In this document: in pieces, positions 1 through 9,990 of the stretch
Position numbering within the stretch: position 1 is the first letter of the stretch
Layout: each line of letters starts with the position of its first letter
Assembly (NCBI GenBank): GCA_025267735.1
Contig: CM046299.1
Location: 24,330,468-24,394,467 of the forward strand
Direction of reading: 5' to 3'
Length of the DNA stretch: 64,000 nt
Source of the DNA: Mactra quadrangularis
Taxonomy: Eukaryota > Mollusca > Bivalvia > Venerida > Mactridae
Notes under the pieces: generated by a model
The model's database searches: none
Told to the model about the DNA's origin: nothing
What the model saw: the letters and a program-made list of their open reading frames with translations, nothing else
Made by a program: the position numbers and the translations under genes

Positions 1-580
1 TCTCGATCCAGCTAACGTAATTGAATGTGACAATTACGGCGGCGGAAGTGTAATGATCTGGGGAGTAATTTCTTATAACGGAAAAACAGAGCTAGTAACA
101 GTGCAAAATCGCCTAAATTCCGCACGTTATTGAGACGAAATAATCCTACCCATTGTTGTTACAAACATACAGAACGGTAACGCTGACGTTTTCCAACAGG
201 ATAACGCACGATGTCACACCGCTCGGCACACACACCACGTTCTGGCGGAAAACAACATCAACACACATGAATGGCTTGCGAGATCAACAGATCTGTCGCC
301 AATAAAGCACATGTGGGACTATCTTGGTCGTAAGTTGCGTGACAGGAATAACGCCAATAGCGTAAGTGATTTGGAGCGTTCTTTACACGAGGAATGGGCA
401 CAGACACCTGCTCACTTCACCCGGCGTCTCATAAGTTCAATGAGACGTCGTTGCTTGGCTGTCATTCAAGCTAGAGGTGGACATACCAGATACTGATTAG
501 TTTGTGATTTTTTATTCTGACCCTTATGCTGTTATCATGACTGGAATTCTTAATAATCTCATCAAACTTTTTTTGTAAAA
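1..580 (+). mobile_element. Tc1/mariner-like element, C-terminal transposase remnant (copy A)
   Basis: This is the 3' part of a Tc1-family DNA transposon, cut by the window edge. The transposase remnant reads in one frame from base 2 to the stop at 494-496. It carries the DDE_3 hallmarks GGGSVMIWG and VFQQDNARCHTA (second catalytic Asp), then STDLSPIKHMWD where active relatives have SPDLSPIEHxWD. Two lesions show that it is dead: an in-frame TGA at 131-133, and Lys (codon 305-307) in place of the third catalytic Glu. The non-coding 3' end continues to about 580 and shares its inner sequence, in inverted orientation, with copies further right. Family assignment is confident. The outer terminal-repeat boundary is approximate because the 360-bp tandem array begins at 571. 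Confidence 0.9.
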
Positions 581-1645
581 ATGTATAATTTACAAAGTCT
601 AACAGCGTAATCATTATGGTAAAGCATTGTTTTGGAATACATTTGATGTAATGATGACACTAAGACACACATATCATGGTACTGGACTAATACAGAATAT
701 TGAACATTTTTACAAAAAAAGTTTGATGAGATTATTAAGAATTCCAGCCATGATAACAGCATAAGGGTCAGAATAAAAAATCACAAACTAATCAGTACCT
801 GGTATGTCCACCTCTAGCTTGAATGACAGCCAAGCAACGACGTCTCATTGAACTTATGAGACGCCGGGTGAAGTGAGCAGGTGTCTGTGCCCATTCCTCG
901 TGTAAAGCACGCTCCAAATCACGTAAAAAATTTTGTAAAAATGTATAATTTACAAAGTCTAACAGCGTAATCATTATGGTAAAGCATTGTTTTGGAATAC
1001 ATTTGATGTAATGATGACACTAAGACACACATATCATGGTACTGGACTAATACAGAATATTGAACATTTTTACAAAAAAAGTTTGATGAGATTATTAAGA
1101 ATTCCAGCCATGATAACAGCATAAGGGTCAGAATAAAAAATCACAAACTAATCAGTACCTGGTATGTCCACCTCTAGCTTGAATGACAGCCAAGCAACGA
1201 CGTCTCATTGAACTTATGAGACGCCGGGTGAAGTGAGCAGGTGTCTGTGCCCATTCCTCGTGTAAAGCACGCTCCAAATCACGTAAAAAATTTTGTAAAA
1301 ATGTATAATTTACAAAGTCTAACAGCGTAATCATTATGGTAAAGCATTGTTTTGGAATACATTTGATGTAATGATGACACTAAGACACACATATCATGGT
1401 ACTGGACTAATACAGAATATTGAACATTTTTACAAAAAAAGTTTGATGAGATTATTAAGAATTCCAGCCATGATAACAGCATAAGGGTCAGAATAAAAAA
1501 TCACAAACTAATCAGTACCTGGTATGTCCACCTCTAGCTTGAATGACAGCCAAGCAACGACGTCTCATTGAACTTATGAGACGCCGGGTGAAGTGAGCAG
1601 GTGTCTGTGCCCATTCCTCGTGTAAAGCACGCTCCAAATCACGTA
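571..1645. repeat. Three-copy 360-bp perfect tandem repeat
   Basis: The units at 571-930, 931-1290 and 1291-1645 appear identical base for base over all lines compared. Each unit joins a non-transposon spacer (about 130 bp), the 3' terminal region of a Tc1-like element and the last 44 or so codons of its transposase on the minus strand, so the element end has been triplicated with its flank. The junction between units is a fusion at ACGTAAAAAATTTTG. The lack of divergence implies a very recent tandem amplification, or an assembly artefact. Open frames on the minus strand within each unit are transposase C-termini, not host genes. Confidence 0.95.
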
Positions 1646-1728
1646 CGCTATTGGCGTTATTCCTGTCACGCAACTTACGACCAAGATAGTCCCACATGTG
1701 TTCTATTGGCGACAGATCTGGTGATTTC
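1512..1728 (-). pseudogene. Tc1-like transposase C-terminal fragment (copy C) with intact catalytic Glu
   Basis: Reading leftward from 1728 to the TGA at 1514-1512, the frame encodes SPDLSPIEHMWDYLGRKL followed by the family C-terminus ending in GGHTRY. Unlike copies A and B, this fragment keeps the canonical SPDLSPIEH motif. The codon at 1703-1701 is GAA (Glu), the third member of the DDE triad. The fragment is cut off abruptly at 1728-1729, where an unrelated 128-bp direct repeat begins, so it cannot encode an enzyme. It merges into the third unit of the 360-bp tandem array. Confidence 0.85.
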
Positions 1729-1856
1729 TCTCAAGATGAAAGACATATTAAATCATTTTCAATATAGTTATTTAATTAAATATAGGGAGGCGAGACAGGA
1801 TAGAGCGCCATGATCGTGCGACCACATACACGACTCATGCAGGTTGTTTCGTCATC
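1729..1856. repeat. 128-bp direct repeat, left copy
   Basis: This stretch recurs at 2464-2591 in the same orientation with only about one mismatch (AGACAT against AGAAAT). It begins TCTCAAGATGAAAG and ends TTTCGTCATC. The two copies flank about 600 bp of unique sequence, so the interval could be an insertion bounded by duplicated flanks or the product of a local duplication. I recognise no known element. Confidence 0.85.
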
Positions 1857-2463
1857 GTGGTGACCCTGGACTGTCTCTATAAACATGGAAACACGTCCAT
1901 TTGTCATTTTCATGTCAACATTTAATAATAACCTTGTTACACGATTATCTCATCATTACATCAGAACAACGTCTCACACGTCGTATTTCTGTGCAGTTCA
2001 GACTACATTACTACAGAAACTAAATTCGTAGATCTACTTTTTCACCTTATGATATCCGAGATTTATCTGCATAGAAGATCGCCGAGGTAAGTCCGGTGGT
2101 AAAGTTATAACTTCCTCGATCGACCTCTCTCAAAATGCCAATATTTTTCCGACAAAACTATTTTAATGGTTTCATATTGTTTGCATATTTTTAAATATGA
2201 TGAGAGGCAATGCATTAAACTGACGTGACCCGGGTGCGTAGAAATTCATTTTATGTATTTTTGAATATATATTTTTGTTTATCATAATACTGCATTTTGA
2301 CCATGGCACTCTTCCTGTCTTCGATTATAGTAGGTTGGATTTAAAACTATATGAATTTTTCGAAGGGGTAGTAAGTACAGAAATGTATGAAATGGACATA
2401 GCAAATTTACCAATTAATCCATTTTAAAGTGTACATGTATTCATTAATATTTTTTCAAATTTT
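1857..2463. other. Unique AT-rich spacer between the 128-bp direct repeats
   Basis: No coding sequence, RNA gene or repeat is recognisable in these 607 bp. It is bracketed exactly by the 128-bp direct repeats, which is the only reason to single it out. Confidence 0.5.
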
Positions 2464-2591
2464 TCTCAAGATGAAAGAAATATTAAATCATTTTCAATAT
2501 AGTTATTTAATTAAATATAGGGAGGCGAGACAGGATAGAGCGCCATGATCGTGCGACCACATACACGACTCATGCAGGTTGTTTCGTCATC
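2464..2591. repeat. 128-bp direct repeat, right copy
   Basis: Second copy of the 1729-1856 sequence at a constant offset of 735 bp, nearly identical. The sequence after it (2592-3100) is unremarkable. A 70-codon minus-strand open frame at 2592-2804 has no recognisable domain and I do not call it a gene. Confidence 0.85.
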
Positions 2592-3101
2592 TCACGATGA
2601 CGAACGCAGAAAACAAAGCGGTTGACCAAGTCCTAGCAAAACATCAACAGCTCTGGTAACCATGCCATATTTCCCTTCTCTAAGAAAAAGGAATGACTTG
2701 GTATTTGGGAACGACCAAAGCCAGTAAAATGCTTCGCCTGGAAAAGGCAAACGCTTGACAAAGTGAACAGACGCAGCTTGTCTGTTTGTTACAAGAACGT
2801 CCATAGATCTATATACAAAATATTAATTACAAGGTTTTTAGTTAAATCATACCGCTGTACATAATTTATTAGTATGTCAAATAAATCGTACATGGGATTA
2901 TTTTATTTGAAATTTCATAACTATCATTAATACGTTTTTTTCAAATCACAATTTAATTGCCTTTTTTTAATTTGATAGTGCAGTTTATTTGTATTTGATA
3001 ACAACTCACAAAATTTAGGATTCATCTTCCAAAATTATCTTCCCCATATTTAATGTCCTTTTTACAGTATTTAACTATTGTTACATACTCTGCCCTTTAG
3101 G

Positions 3102-3190
3102 ACCCAAATAGCTCAGTCGGCTAAAGGGAAGGAACGGAAATAATCATATGAAATGAAAAGTTCAAGAGGTCGCTGGTTCGAAACCTAGCA
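3102..3190 (+). mobile_element. tRNA-derived SINE head / tRNA-like fragment
   Basis: TAGCTCAGTCGG (about 3109-3120) fits the pol III A box, and GGTTCGAAACC (about 3174-3184) fits the B box. The region between them is longer than in a normal tRNA and the flanks do not form a seven-base acceptor stem, so this is a SINE head or tRNA pseudogene rather than a working tRNA. It runs directly into the tandem array starting at 3188. Confidence 0.6.
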
Positions 3191-3455
3191 AATGCATAAA
3201 TTTTTATTTTTATATTTTATTTTTTATTATACATGTATATCTATATTTTATATTATACATACATGTATTTACGGCAAATGCATAAATTTTTATTTTTATA
3301 TTTTATTTTTTATTATACATGTAGATCTACATTTTATATTATACATACATGTACCATGTATTTACGGCAAATGCATAAATTTTTATTTTTATATTTTATT
3401 TTTTATTATACATGTATATCTATATTTTATATTATACATACATGTATTCACGTAT
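3188..3455. repeat. Three-copy tandem repeat, 86-93 bp unit
   Basis: Units start at 3188, 3274 and 3367, each beginning GCAAATGCATAAATTTTTAT. The middle unit is 7 bp longer through a small internal duplication of CCATGTA-like sequence. It is very AT-rich. The open frames across it, made of Phe, Tyr, Ile and Leu, are composition artefacts. The array abuts the tRNA-like SINE head, so it may be the amplified tail of that SINE. Confidence 0.85.
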
Positions 3456-3591
3456 TAAGAGGTAACATTGACATATTGAGATATATGCTGAGAGGAAAAA
3501 GTTTAGTCAGTAAAAATGTTTTATTTAATATTTTATTATAAACCCCATTTTATTGACAAAAAATTGATTTGTAACAAAATCTATTCATTCG

Positions 3592-4533
3592 ACAGAATAT
3601 TGAACATTTTTACAAAAAAAGTTTGATGAGATTATTGAGAATTCCAGCCATGATAACAGCATAAGGGTCAGAATAAAAAATCACAAACTAATCAGTATCT
3701 GGTATGTCCACCTCTAGCTTGAATGACAGCCAAACAACGTCGTCTCATTGAACTTATGAGACGCCGGGTGAAGTGAGCAGGTGTCTGTGCGCATTCCTCG
3801 TGCAAAGCACGCTCCAAAATCACGTACGCTATTGACGTCATTCCTGTCACGCAACTTACGACCAAGATAGTCCCACATGTGCTTTATTGGCGACAGATCT
3901 GTTGATCTCGCAAGCCATTCAAGTGTGTTGATGTTGTTTTCCGCCAGAACGTGGTGTGTGTGCCGAGCGGTGTGACATCGTGCGTTATCCTGTTGGAAAA
4001 CGTCAGCGTTACCGTTCTGTATGTTTGTAACAACAATGGGTAGGATTATTTCGTCTCAATAACGCGCGGAATTTAGGCGATTTTGCACTGTTACTAGCTC
4101 CGTTTTTCCGTTATAAGAAATTACTCCCCAGATCATTACACTTCCGCCGCCGTAATCGTCACATTCAATTACGTTAGCTGGATCGAGACGTTCACCTCTG
4201 CGTCGCCAAACACGAATCCTACCGTCCGCCCAATGAAGGTTAAATTTTGATTCGTCAGTGAATACAACCCTATTCCACTGGTTCCTTAACCAACGACTAT
4301 ACCGACGTGCCCAGTTCAAGCGTAGAAGGCGGCGATTTGCCCTTAAAGGGACTCCCTTGTAGAAACGTCGAGCGCATTTGCCTGGCGGCTGTTAGTCGAT
4401 TTCTTGCAGTATATGCAGATATCCTTGTTCCTGCTGCATGCCTAAGTCGTTGAGCAAGTTTTGTCGCTGGCATAAAACGATCACACCGTGATGACGTCAC
4501 AATGTATCTATCCTCGCGAATATTATTTCTCAT
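3592..4533 (-). mobile_element. Tc1/mariner-like element with decayed transposase (copy B)
   Basis: This near full-length transposase pseudogene reads leftward. The N-terminal part (from 4533, starting MRNNIREDRYIVTSS) resembles the helix-turn-helix region. A frameshift near 4376 moves the frame, after which come NQWNRVVFTDESKFNL (first catalytic Asp), GGGSVMIWG, VFQQDNARCH and STDLSPIKHMWD. Lesions are the frameshift, a TGA at 4058-4056 at the same codon as in copy A, Lys (3884-3882) for the third catalytic Glu, and an extra A near 3815-3818 that shifts the frame again. The 3' terminal region reaches about 3592 (ACAGAATATTGAAC). The 5' terminal repeat was not located. Confidence 0.88.
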
Positions 4534-4990
4534 TACGTGCTCGTATATACATGTATACCAAGTATGATTAAAATGTACTTGAAATAAAACACAGTTACAC
4601 GTTTTGGCGATTCTACGTAATAAAAACAGTCAAAATCGTACATGTATGTTTCCAATGATCGTTTTTTATTGCATTTTGCCGCATAATTTCTATATAAATG
4701 AACGTGAAAATTGAAAAAAACGTTTTATTTCCCATAATAATTGTTATTTATGAGAATCGTCTCAACAGACTGTCTCATATGGATAAAGTATGACCGTTGC
4801 CTAACAAGTTTTCCTGGACACTTAGTTTTAGTGTTTTTTAGTGATTGTTTACTCTTCCTCAAGGAGACGATATCTTTTTCATCTATGGAGGAAAATCGAT
4901 GTTAAACATAAAATTTTCATGATAGAGTATATTACTTAAGATGTTCCGATGTTCTAGCATGTTTTATGAGATCGAAGTATTGGTAAAGAA
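4534..4990. other. AT-rich sequence without recognised features
   Basis: This is the region upstream (in transposase orientation) of copy B. It should contain that element's 5' terminal repeat, but I could not find a convincing inverted match to the 3' end. Nothing else is evident. Confidence 0.4.
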
Positions 4991-5034
4991 GTATGGAATA
5001 TTCAAGAATATTCAATGTATTTGTTCATTGCTTT

Positions 5035-5040
5035 CTCTCT

Positions 5041-5106
<66 letters not shown>

Positions 5107-5149
5107 GTCTCTGTCTCTCTGTCTCTCTGTCTCTCTCTGTCTCTCTCTG

Positions 5150-5244
<95 letters not shown>

Positions 5245-5600
5245 CTCTCTGTCTGCCTGTCTGTCTGTCTGCCTCTGTCTGTATGTCGGTCTCTCTGTCG
5301 GTCTCTCTGTCGGTCTCTCTGTCTGTCTGACTCTCCCTCTCTTTCCTACTCTCGCCCCCACCACTCCCCCTCTCTCTGTCTGCCTGTCAATCTGTCTGTC
5401 TCTGTATGTTTCTCTGTCTTTTTATCAGTCTGTTTCTTTGTCAGTTTGTCTGTCTGTCTGTTTCTCTTTCCCACCCCCTCCCTACCCCTCTCCCTCACAC
5501 ACCCTCTCTCATTCTCCTTCCATCTCCCCCTTCTTTCTCTCTACCCCTCTCTCTCCCACTTTCCCTTCCTAACTTCTCTTTTCCACTCTATCTAACCAAT
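5035..5600. repeat. (CT)n microsatellite grading into degenerate CT-rich tract
   Basis: A short C run is followed by nearly pure (TC)n, with interspersed TCTG blocks from about 5100 to 5460, then an impure pyrimidine-rich tail to about 5600. All frames on both strands are open (Ser/Leu on plus, Arg/Glu on minus) only because of composition; none is a gene. A tract this long is prone to slippage and to assembly length error. Confidence 0.97.
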
Positions 5601-6186
5601 ACAGATTAAAATAATTAATTGTTTATACGGAAGGTATAGTTCAGTAGCCATAATATCGTACATTACCTGTGTGTTTTTTACTTGTATTTATACAAAACCC
5701 TTATCTAGAAAGAATACACAGTTCACTTACATTTATTTTTATCCTACTTACACGTATGTCCTAAATACATGATAATTTATTCACATATAATCAAGTGTAG
5801 GCCTAGTACAGGTTAAATAAATAAACGTTTCTACATCGTGAAACAATAAAACTCTATTTCTTTATTATTTAGAATCTATTACAAATTAAAGTTATAGCAT
5901 GTATAACTCATGAATAATATTAAGTTTGACCGATACAGTACCATTTATATATGATTTTATGCAAGTACATTATTTGAGAAAATCGTAAACCTAATGTATA
6001 AGCTTAGCTGTTTAAAGGAAAAAGCCTTCAAACTTGAAGTCGCTGGTTAGACATAGTAAGACAGTGGCTAAAATGTACCACATAATTATATACTCAACCC
6101 TTAATGATGGAATGAAAAATATTCAAAGTCAAATTAATGAAAACATCTTCTCAGTAAATAAAGGTCATGTAATAAAATATACATAC
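5601..6186. other. AT-rich sequence; start of nucleoredoxin-like intron 1
   Basis: On the minus strand this follows the splice donor at 6186-6181, so it is inferred to be first-intron sequence of the nucleoredoxin-like gene, which would also include the upstream CT tract and the Tc1 cluster. No further exon, in particular no Trp-Cys-X-X-Cys thioredoxin active site, was found between here and position 1. Confidence 0.5.
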
Positions 6187-6286
6187 CTACGGCAACTTTA
6201 TCTTTGCACAAATCCTCAATTTTCACAGATTCTCCATTTTTATTAAGAACACAATCTGTTCCGAGTATTTCAGCGATACCAGCCAT
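6187..6286 (-). CDS. Nucleoredoxin/tryparedoxin-like protein, first coding exon (partial gene)
   Basis: The exon encodes MAGIAEILGTDCVL, then NKNGESVKIEDL, then CKDKVAVG, with the last Gly codon split by the intron. This matches the N-terminal pattern of nucleoredoxin-like thioredoxin-fold oxidoreductases: a short helix ending ILG, a strand, a Gly turn, then a Lys-rich stretch leading to V-G-L-Y-F-S and the WCPPC active site, which would be in the next exon. Family members reduce disulfides in cytosol or nucleus. The ATG (6286-6284) has A at -3 and G at +4, a strong initiation context. The exon ends GTAG|GTATGT, a consensus donor. Upstream lie a TATA box and about 110 bp of likely 5' UTR. The remaining exons lie left of position 1. 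Identity rests on 33 residues plus gene structure, so the family call is good but the paralogue is uncertain. Confidence 0.68.
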
Positions 6287-6400
6287 GATTCGTTTCTAAG
6301 GAAGTAATACGGTACTAACGTTGTAGTCAATTGATGTAAAGAGTTTCAACTCCGTACGCTATATGGATGTCGTGCGGACGATTCGCTCCGTTATCAACTC
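6287..6400 (-). promoter_or_regulatory. Likely 5' UTR of nucleoredoxin-like gene
   Basis: This lies between the ATG and the position 25-30 bp downstream of the TATA box, where transcription should begin. It is richer in CpG than its surroundings. No upstream ATG-initiated frame of note was seen. The start point is inferred from TATA spacing only. Confidence 0.45.
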
Positions 6401-6423
6401 GTAACTAAGTAAAACAATTTCTG

Positions 6424-6431
6424 CTTATATA
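6424..6431 (-). promoter_or_regulatory. TATA box of nucleoredoxin-like gene
   Basis: The minus-strand sequence CAGTATATAAGCAGA contains TATATAAG, a full match to TATAWAAR. It lies about 140 bp upstream of the ATG, implying a transcription start near 6395-6400 and a 5' UTR of about 110 bp. Confidence 0.55.
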
Positions 6432-6598
6432 CTGACCAGTACATGAAGGGTCATGTCTATATTTAATCGCTCTCTCATGGTGCAATACTATTTAAATATT
6501 TATTCATAGTGTATTCACGGTTACGTTGAACTTTCTCGAGGCCATATTACAAACATCGATATTGGTCATTCATGGTTGAACGTTAGTGACATCCTAGT

Positions 6599-6938
6599 GC
6601 TACAGTCCCATAAACATAAAAATAGCCGTGAGGGTACCGTACGATAAGGTACCATAAGGACCCGTACGAACTCTTGCGTACCCGTAGGGACTGTTACGTT
6701 TTTACCAGGGTACGTGAAATGAGCCTAGGATAAACGTATCAGTTTCAAAGTCAACTCGTGAACAAAATCGTGGCCGAGTATGGTTATAACTTGCATACCT
6801 TCCAGCTATACGGCTCCGTACGGGCGTGTTGTTTTGTGCCATGTGCGTACCGTCAACTTAATACGCAAGGCATCCCACGGCCTGCAGTGGTCTGCACGTA
6901 CGGGTCCGCATCAAGCCACGATTTTATGGGACTGAGGC
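6599..6938. mobile_element. 340-bp internally deleted DNA transposon rich in CCGTACGG words
   Basis: It begins GCTACAGTCCCATAAA and ends TTTATGGGACTGAGGC, giving terminal inverted repeats of about 12-15 bp. The interior is packed with short CGTACGG/CCCGTAC words. About 250 bp from the left end match 59637-59890 inverted, and about 75 bp at the right end match the left end of the 57111-59890 element inverted. It therefore looks like a deletion derivative of that larger element. It sits about 170 bp upstream of the nucleoredoxin-like TATA box. No coding capacity; the plus-strand open frame at 6758-6964 is spurious. No clear target duplication was seen. Confidence 0.85.
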
Positions 6939-7221
6939 ATTACGCAACTCGTTCACAGATTTAGTTTAGTCCTATAGATACGACGATGAATATATATCAT
7001 TTTGACAACTTTGGGCCGTCAAAAAGTATCTCAAAATGAAGTTACCTTGCACCAGTCAAATTGTACTACTGCATGACTATAGCACTTAATTATAACCAAT
7101 TTTTCGTATGAACGTTCTGTACATTAACATGAGCTCAAACCATGGTGTACCTCGGTCTACCTTGCTAGGTTTAATCTTTGTTAGGTCTATATTTATTATT
7201 TTTTCAGAACATAATCACAGT

Positions 7222-7670
7222 GTGGGGAATCACGTGACCTATATGGTTCCTAACATGGTAAAAATGACGACCAGATCAACAAATTTAGATGAAAAAGACC
7301 TTGGTAACTGACATTTATACGTAACCGATTTTTATCAGACCAAGTGCAGTCTAAGCAGCACAAAGTTCTCTTTCTAGCGGTAGTTCTCCAAACCCCAAAA
7401 CGGTTCTAGTTTTATAGATTACCCCGAGGTTTTGAACGAGTAGAGCGATTTTTTGAAGAACTTCGAGGTAATCTATAAAACTAGAACCGTTGTGGGGTTG
7501 GAAGAACTACCCCTAGAAAGAGAATTTTGTGCTGCTTAGACTGCACTAGGTCTGATAAAAATCTGTTGCGTAAAATTTCATTTACCTATTCTTTTTCATC
7601 TAAATGTGTTGATCTGATCATCATTTTTGCCGTGCCAGTTAGGAACCATATAGGTCACGTGATTCCCCAC
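7222..7670. mobile_element. 449-bp foldback/MITE-like element
   Basis: The arms run from GTGGGGAATCACGTGACC at 7222 to about 7438, and from about 7465 to GGTCACGTGATTCCCCAC at 7670. They pair over most of their roughly 210-bp length with scattered mismatches and a centre near 7450. Sequence recognisable in both arms includes TTTATCAGACC and ATCTATAAAACTAGAACCG in inverted order. A transcript through it would fold into a long hairpin. Family unknown; no clear target duplication. Confidence 0.85.
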
Positions 7671-9249
7671 GGCAGCTAATCGAATGTTCTCGATAAGTAT
7701 AAATAGACTTGCCCGAAAGTAGGGAAGATAAGTTTGCATTTTTTTAAAGAAATACATAGCAAATTTCTTGAAACTGGTACTTGTTCATATATTGATAATG
7801 GTATTTTCTGGTTATACAAACAGGTAACCCGACAAAACATGGCGCATACGAGTCCATTCACGCACCCCTAATTTTACTATTCGTCGTCTATTTTTTCATC
7901 ATGTGACCTGGAATGCATCGTTTTGATTGGCTTATGGCAACCGGTGTCAACCTAAGTAATCTGGGCAGCATATTATTATCGCCGTTCCTGAACGTTTGAG
8001 CATTTTGTAGTCAAGTTCTAATTAAATCATAATACTGCATGATTAAGTCCTATTATCATAATATTAGGTAACTTTAATCAATACTCTGATTATCGATTTG
8101 TAATCGTCGGAAACCCACGGTACTAATACGTTATGAAATTGACGAATGATAATACCCTGGGTTACCAAGGATGTCGATTTGTATGGTGGTGAATGGTTCC
8201 AATGTCCATTATTGTACTCCATACTGTACACTTAAACTTTATTTTAATCTTTATTGTCATGTGAGATTAAAATTAATGTATTAATAAATGCTGGCAGCGA
8301 AAATATCGGTCACGTGACATGTTTTTAACAATTGTTAAAATATAATCACGTGACTTTAAATTAAACAATTGTTAAAATATTCCATTGATATGTCAATAAA
8401 ACTAAATTTAACCTTGACTCGGATTTATGTTACATATGATTTTCATAATGCTATTTAGTTGCTAGTTTTCGTCCTTGTATTTTCATGTACATTGTATTGT
8501 AAATATTTTATGTTGTTAATGGCAGTAAACATATTTGTACATTATATAAGAAAATATATATCTATCCTCCTACTAAATACTTTTATATCTTACTTAAGTT
8601 AAATACCCTATACTAATTTTCCATTCAAATTTTATTATTTTTTCAATTTTCGATATTTTCATAAGGATAAAATCAAAACATTTAACTGACCGCTTGGTGG
8701 AAAGTTTTTAATACAGTAAAGTTACGCTACATAGACCATAGCGGATTTTGAAAAATCATGCGAATTTTGACGATTTTTAGATAAAAAAATGCTTATTTTA
8801 AGCACAGATGACCCCTAATAACGGCCACCTGTCGTCTGAGACCAGCGGCCAGTCAAAACCATCCCCGCGGCCAGTTTATAACTGTGAACAACGGCCAGAC
8901 GATTGTTTGAAGACAGTATTTCGTATCAAGGCGATTGCGAAAGCGGGCCGCCATTTTTGTTAAAGTTAAGCTAAAAACCCGTAATCCGATTTTTTTTCCG
9001 GATTTTCCTAAACAGACCATCTCGAGTAATATTTTGTTAGTTATTATCAAGCTGTAGACAATTTTCTCATCACCTTATTATAAAAAAATTGTTAATGTAT
9101 CCTTTTATTGTTCAATTTATTTGTAAATCGGGAGTAAATTACGTCATGTGATGACATTTTGTTAATTAGTTTTGAATGTTTGGAGACTCCACTAGGTTTG
9201 TTTTTCACACGTCCGGCAGTTAGATAAATGTTCGTGACACGCTGTTCAT
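7671..9249. other. AT-rich non-coding sequence with short repeats
   Basis: No gene is recognised. Small items: AACAATTGTTAAAATAT occurs twice (about 8329 and 8369), each next to a TCACGTGAC word, and a GC-richer patch at about 8815-8960 contains several GGCCA words like those at 9860-9940. The minus-strand open frames at 7676-7861 and 8853-9050 lack any domain. Confidence 0.45.
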
Positions 9250-9820
9250 TCCTAAATTCGTTCAACTGTGACCGCTGTATACAGGTAATTTCACAACTGG
9301 GATAAGATAGAAAAGCTATACAAAAGGTCAGAGTAGTGAGAATTTGTTGAGTGCATTTGTTAATGTTGAGGGCATAGCATGAAATGTAGCTGCAAACAAA
9401 AAATCACTGATTTCTTTGTTTTAGTCATTCTTTCTTCAAAATTTTGTTTTATTCATTTATTGTCAAAACTTCAATATGATAATGTGAATAATGAATTAAG
9501 GTTGAAAATTAAAACAATTTTAATTATCAATTCATCCTAAATTCGTTCAACTGTGACCGCTGTGTACAGGTTATTTGGCAATTGGGATAAGATAGAAATA
9601 ATATACAAAAGGTCAGAGTAGTGAGAATTTGTAGAGTGCACTTGTTAATGTTGAGGGCATAGCATGAAATGTAGCTGCAAACAAAAAATCACTGATTTCT
9701 TTGTTTTAGTCATTCTTTGTTCAGAATTTTGTTTTATTCATTTATTGTCACAACATCAATAATGATAATGTGAATAATGAATTAAGGTTGAAAATAAAAA
9801 CAATTTTAATGATTAATTCA
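9250..9820. repeat. Two-copy tandem duplication, 285-bp unit
   Basis: Units begin at 9250 and 9535 with TCCTAAATTCGTTCAACTGT and run in the same orientation at about 95% identity with small indels. A tandem duplication of non-coding DNA with no recognisable function. Confidence 0.92.
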
Positions 9821-9859
9821 TGTTAATTATGAACTCTGTCTCTCAAGTCTAACGAAACA

Positions 9860-9990
9860 AGGCCCGTTTGTTCCTCCCTCCGAACAAAGGCCACCTGTGA
9901 ACAAAGGCCACTTTTCTCTTTTCCCTTGGCCGGCCGTTGTTTACAGGTTGGACTGTATTAAGACAACTCCGATATTAAGGCTATCGATTG
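9860..9990. mobile_element. Degenerate transposon-terminus-like repeats (AAAGGCCACC; GACAACTC)
   Basis: GAACAAAGGCCAC occurs twice, followed by GGACTGTATTAAGACAACTCCGATATTAAGGCTATCGA. The latter part has a close relative at about 24758-24795 (GACAACTCTGCTATTAAGACTATCGA). Repeated blocks of this kind are typical of the ends of some invertebrate DNA transposons. The element itself cannot be delimited. Confidence 0.35.

Noticed and set aside
3102..3190. Functional tRNA gene
   Set aside because: A and B boxes are present but the acceptor stem does not pair and the A-B spacing is too long; SINE head or pseudo-tRNA.
4941..5609. Overlapping open frames of 67-200 codons on both strands
   Set aside because: They are translations of the (CT)n tract in every frame; composition only.
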